From Acidimicrobiia bacterium (GTDB lineage: Bacteria; Actinomycetota; Acidimicrobiia; Spongiisociales; ZC4RG35), in NCBI GenBank assembly GCA_029865445.1, contig JAOUGY010000250.1, forward strand, positions 1 to 5,760: a DNA stretch of 5,760 nt, in the 5' to 3' direction. Position 1 is the first letter of the stretch. Every line of letters begins with the position of its first letter. A program made the translations under genes and the position numbers. The notes under the pieces were generated by a model. The model saw only the letters and a program-made list of their open reading frames with translations. It searched no databases and was not told where the DNA came from. This document shows, piece by piece, positions 5,085-5,760 of the stretch.

Positions 5085-5760
5085 ATGACCTGGTCGCGCC
5101 GGCTGGGCGCCGACCCCACCGAATGGCTCCTGGCCGGGGATCCGGCGGTGCGTGCCGCCACATTGCAGCGCCTGCTCAGGCTGGGTGCCGACGACCCCGA
5201 AGTCGTCGCCTCCCTGCGCCGAGCCCTGAAGGTCGATCCCATCGCCGGCATCCTGGCTGCCCAGGACGAAGCGGGGTGGTGGGTGAAGCCGGGTCCCGGA
5301 TATGCGCCGAAGTATCGGGGGACGGTGTGGAATCTGATCTTCCTCGAACAGCTCGGAGCCGACGGGACCGATGAGAGGATCCGGCGGGCCTGTGAGTACG
5401 TGCTGAGGGTGTGTCCGACGTCGGCGGGCAGCTTCGGCTGTTCGGGATCCCACCTCGAACGCAATCCCCCGCCGTCCGCCGGAATTCATTGTCTCAACGG
5501 CAATCTGGCGGCGGCGCTCATCGGATTCGGCCACGTCGATGACCCGGTGGTTCGGGCGGCGACCGATTGGGCGGCTCGCACGATCCTCGGGGAGGGGGTC
5601 GACCGGTGGTACGCATCCGGGACGTCAGGGCCGAGATTCGAATGCGCAGCCAACGACCGGCATCCGTGTGCCTGGGGTGCGATCAAGGAGATGAGGGCTC
5701 TCACCGCCATTCCCTTCGACGTGCGCACCCCCATAGAACAACGCGCCATCGACCGAGGTG
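5085..5760 (+). CDS. Alpha/alpha-toroid protein, prenyltransferase / squalene-cyclase-like (3' truncated by window edge)
   Basis: The frame is open from the ATG at 5085 to the last base, giving 225 complete codons with no stop; the C-terminus lies outside. The N-terminus starts MTWSRRLGADPTEWLLAGDPAVR, followed by helical-repeat sequence. QDEAGWW (residues 60-66) fits the QW motif core Q-x3-G-x-W of the squalene-hopene cyclase and prenyltransferase toroid fold. Further repeat-like segments contain KYRGTVWNLIFLEQLG (76-91), IHCLNGNLAAALIGFG (134-149) and FECAANDRHPCAWGAIK (185-201). Six cysteines (103, 110, 119, 136, 187, 195) are unusually many for a cytoplasmic actinobacterial protein and could bind metal. 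No DXDD cyclase motif lies in the visible part. No signal peptide or membrane helix is seen. Proteins of this kind are often labelled only as prenyltransferase-like; the reaction, if any, is unknown. Confidence 0.82.
   Translation, partial: MTWSRRLGADPTEWLLAGDPAVRAATLQRLLRLGADDPEVVASLRRALKVDPIAGILAAQDEAGWWVKPGPGYAPKYRGTVWNLIFLEQLGADGTDERIRRACEYVLRVCPTSAGSFGCSGSHLERNPPPSAGIHCLNGNLAAALIGFGHVDDPVVRAATDWAARTILGEGVDRWYASGTSGPRFECAANDRHPCAWGAIKEMRALTAIPFDVRTPIEQRAIDRG

Noticed and set aside
4587..5534. Antisense open frame (315 codons) opposite the small protein and the toroid gene
   Set aside because: It spans two sense genes and the gap between them, is rich in R, H, G and P, has no recognisable motif, and would overlap the mscL promoter region.
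1..5760. CRISPR array, tRNA, rRNA, insertion sequence or prophage genes
   Set aside because: No regularly spaced repeats, cloverleaf-like or rRNA-like stretch, transposase or terminal repeat was found; gene content and base composition look uniform by eye.

Overview
The window is GC-rich DNA (by eye about 60-65% G+C, not counted) with tightly packed genes. Its high-GC codon bias, GlnA4-like synthetase and leaderless-looking promoters with a TANNNT -10 element suggest a high-GC actinobacterium, possibly an uncultured marine or soil lineage such as Acidimicrobiia. That placement is inference; there is no rRNA or other marker here. I see no mobile element, CRISPR array, tRNA or rRNA.

Left part (1-4084, all + strand): a four-gene block. 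It holds the 3' portion of an APC-family permease resembling ethanolamine permeases, a glutamine-synthetase-like ligase, a short-chain dehydrogenase (SDR), and a class I glutamine-amidotransferase-like hydrolase. Together they read as a gamma-glutamylation route for a small amine, most plausibly an amino alcohol such as ethanolamine. The permease imports it, the ligase caps the amine with glutamate, the SDR oxidises the hydroxyl, and the amidotransferase-like enzyme removes the glutamate cap. The ligase has lost the flap glutamate used by true glutamine synthetases, which supports an amine rather than ammonium as acceptor. An aldehyde dehydrogenase would be expected but is not in the window. 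A short hairpin separates the permease from the ligase gene, and the block ends in a perfect 16-bp hairpin followed by a second one.

Middle (4165-4545, - strand): mscL, the large-conductance mechanosensitive channel, convergent with the amine block and sharing the double-hairpin terminator region.

Right part (4647-5760, + strand): a small conserved-looking protein of unknown function, then the 5' part of an alpha/alpha-toroid (prenyltransferase / squalene-cyclase-like) protein that runs off the window. Both genes lack a clear Shine-Dalgarno, and both have TAGGCT 7-8 bases before the start codon, as expected for leaderless transcripts.
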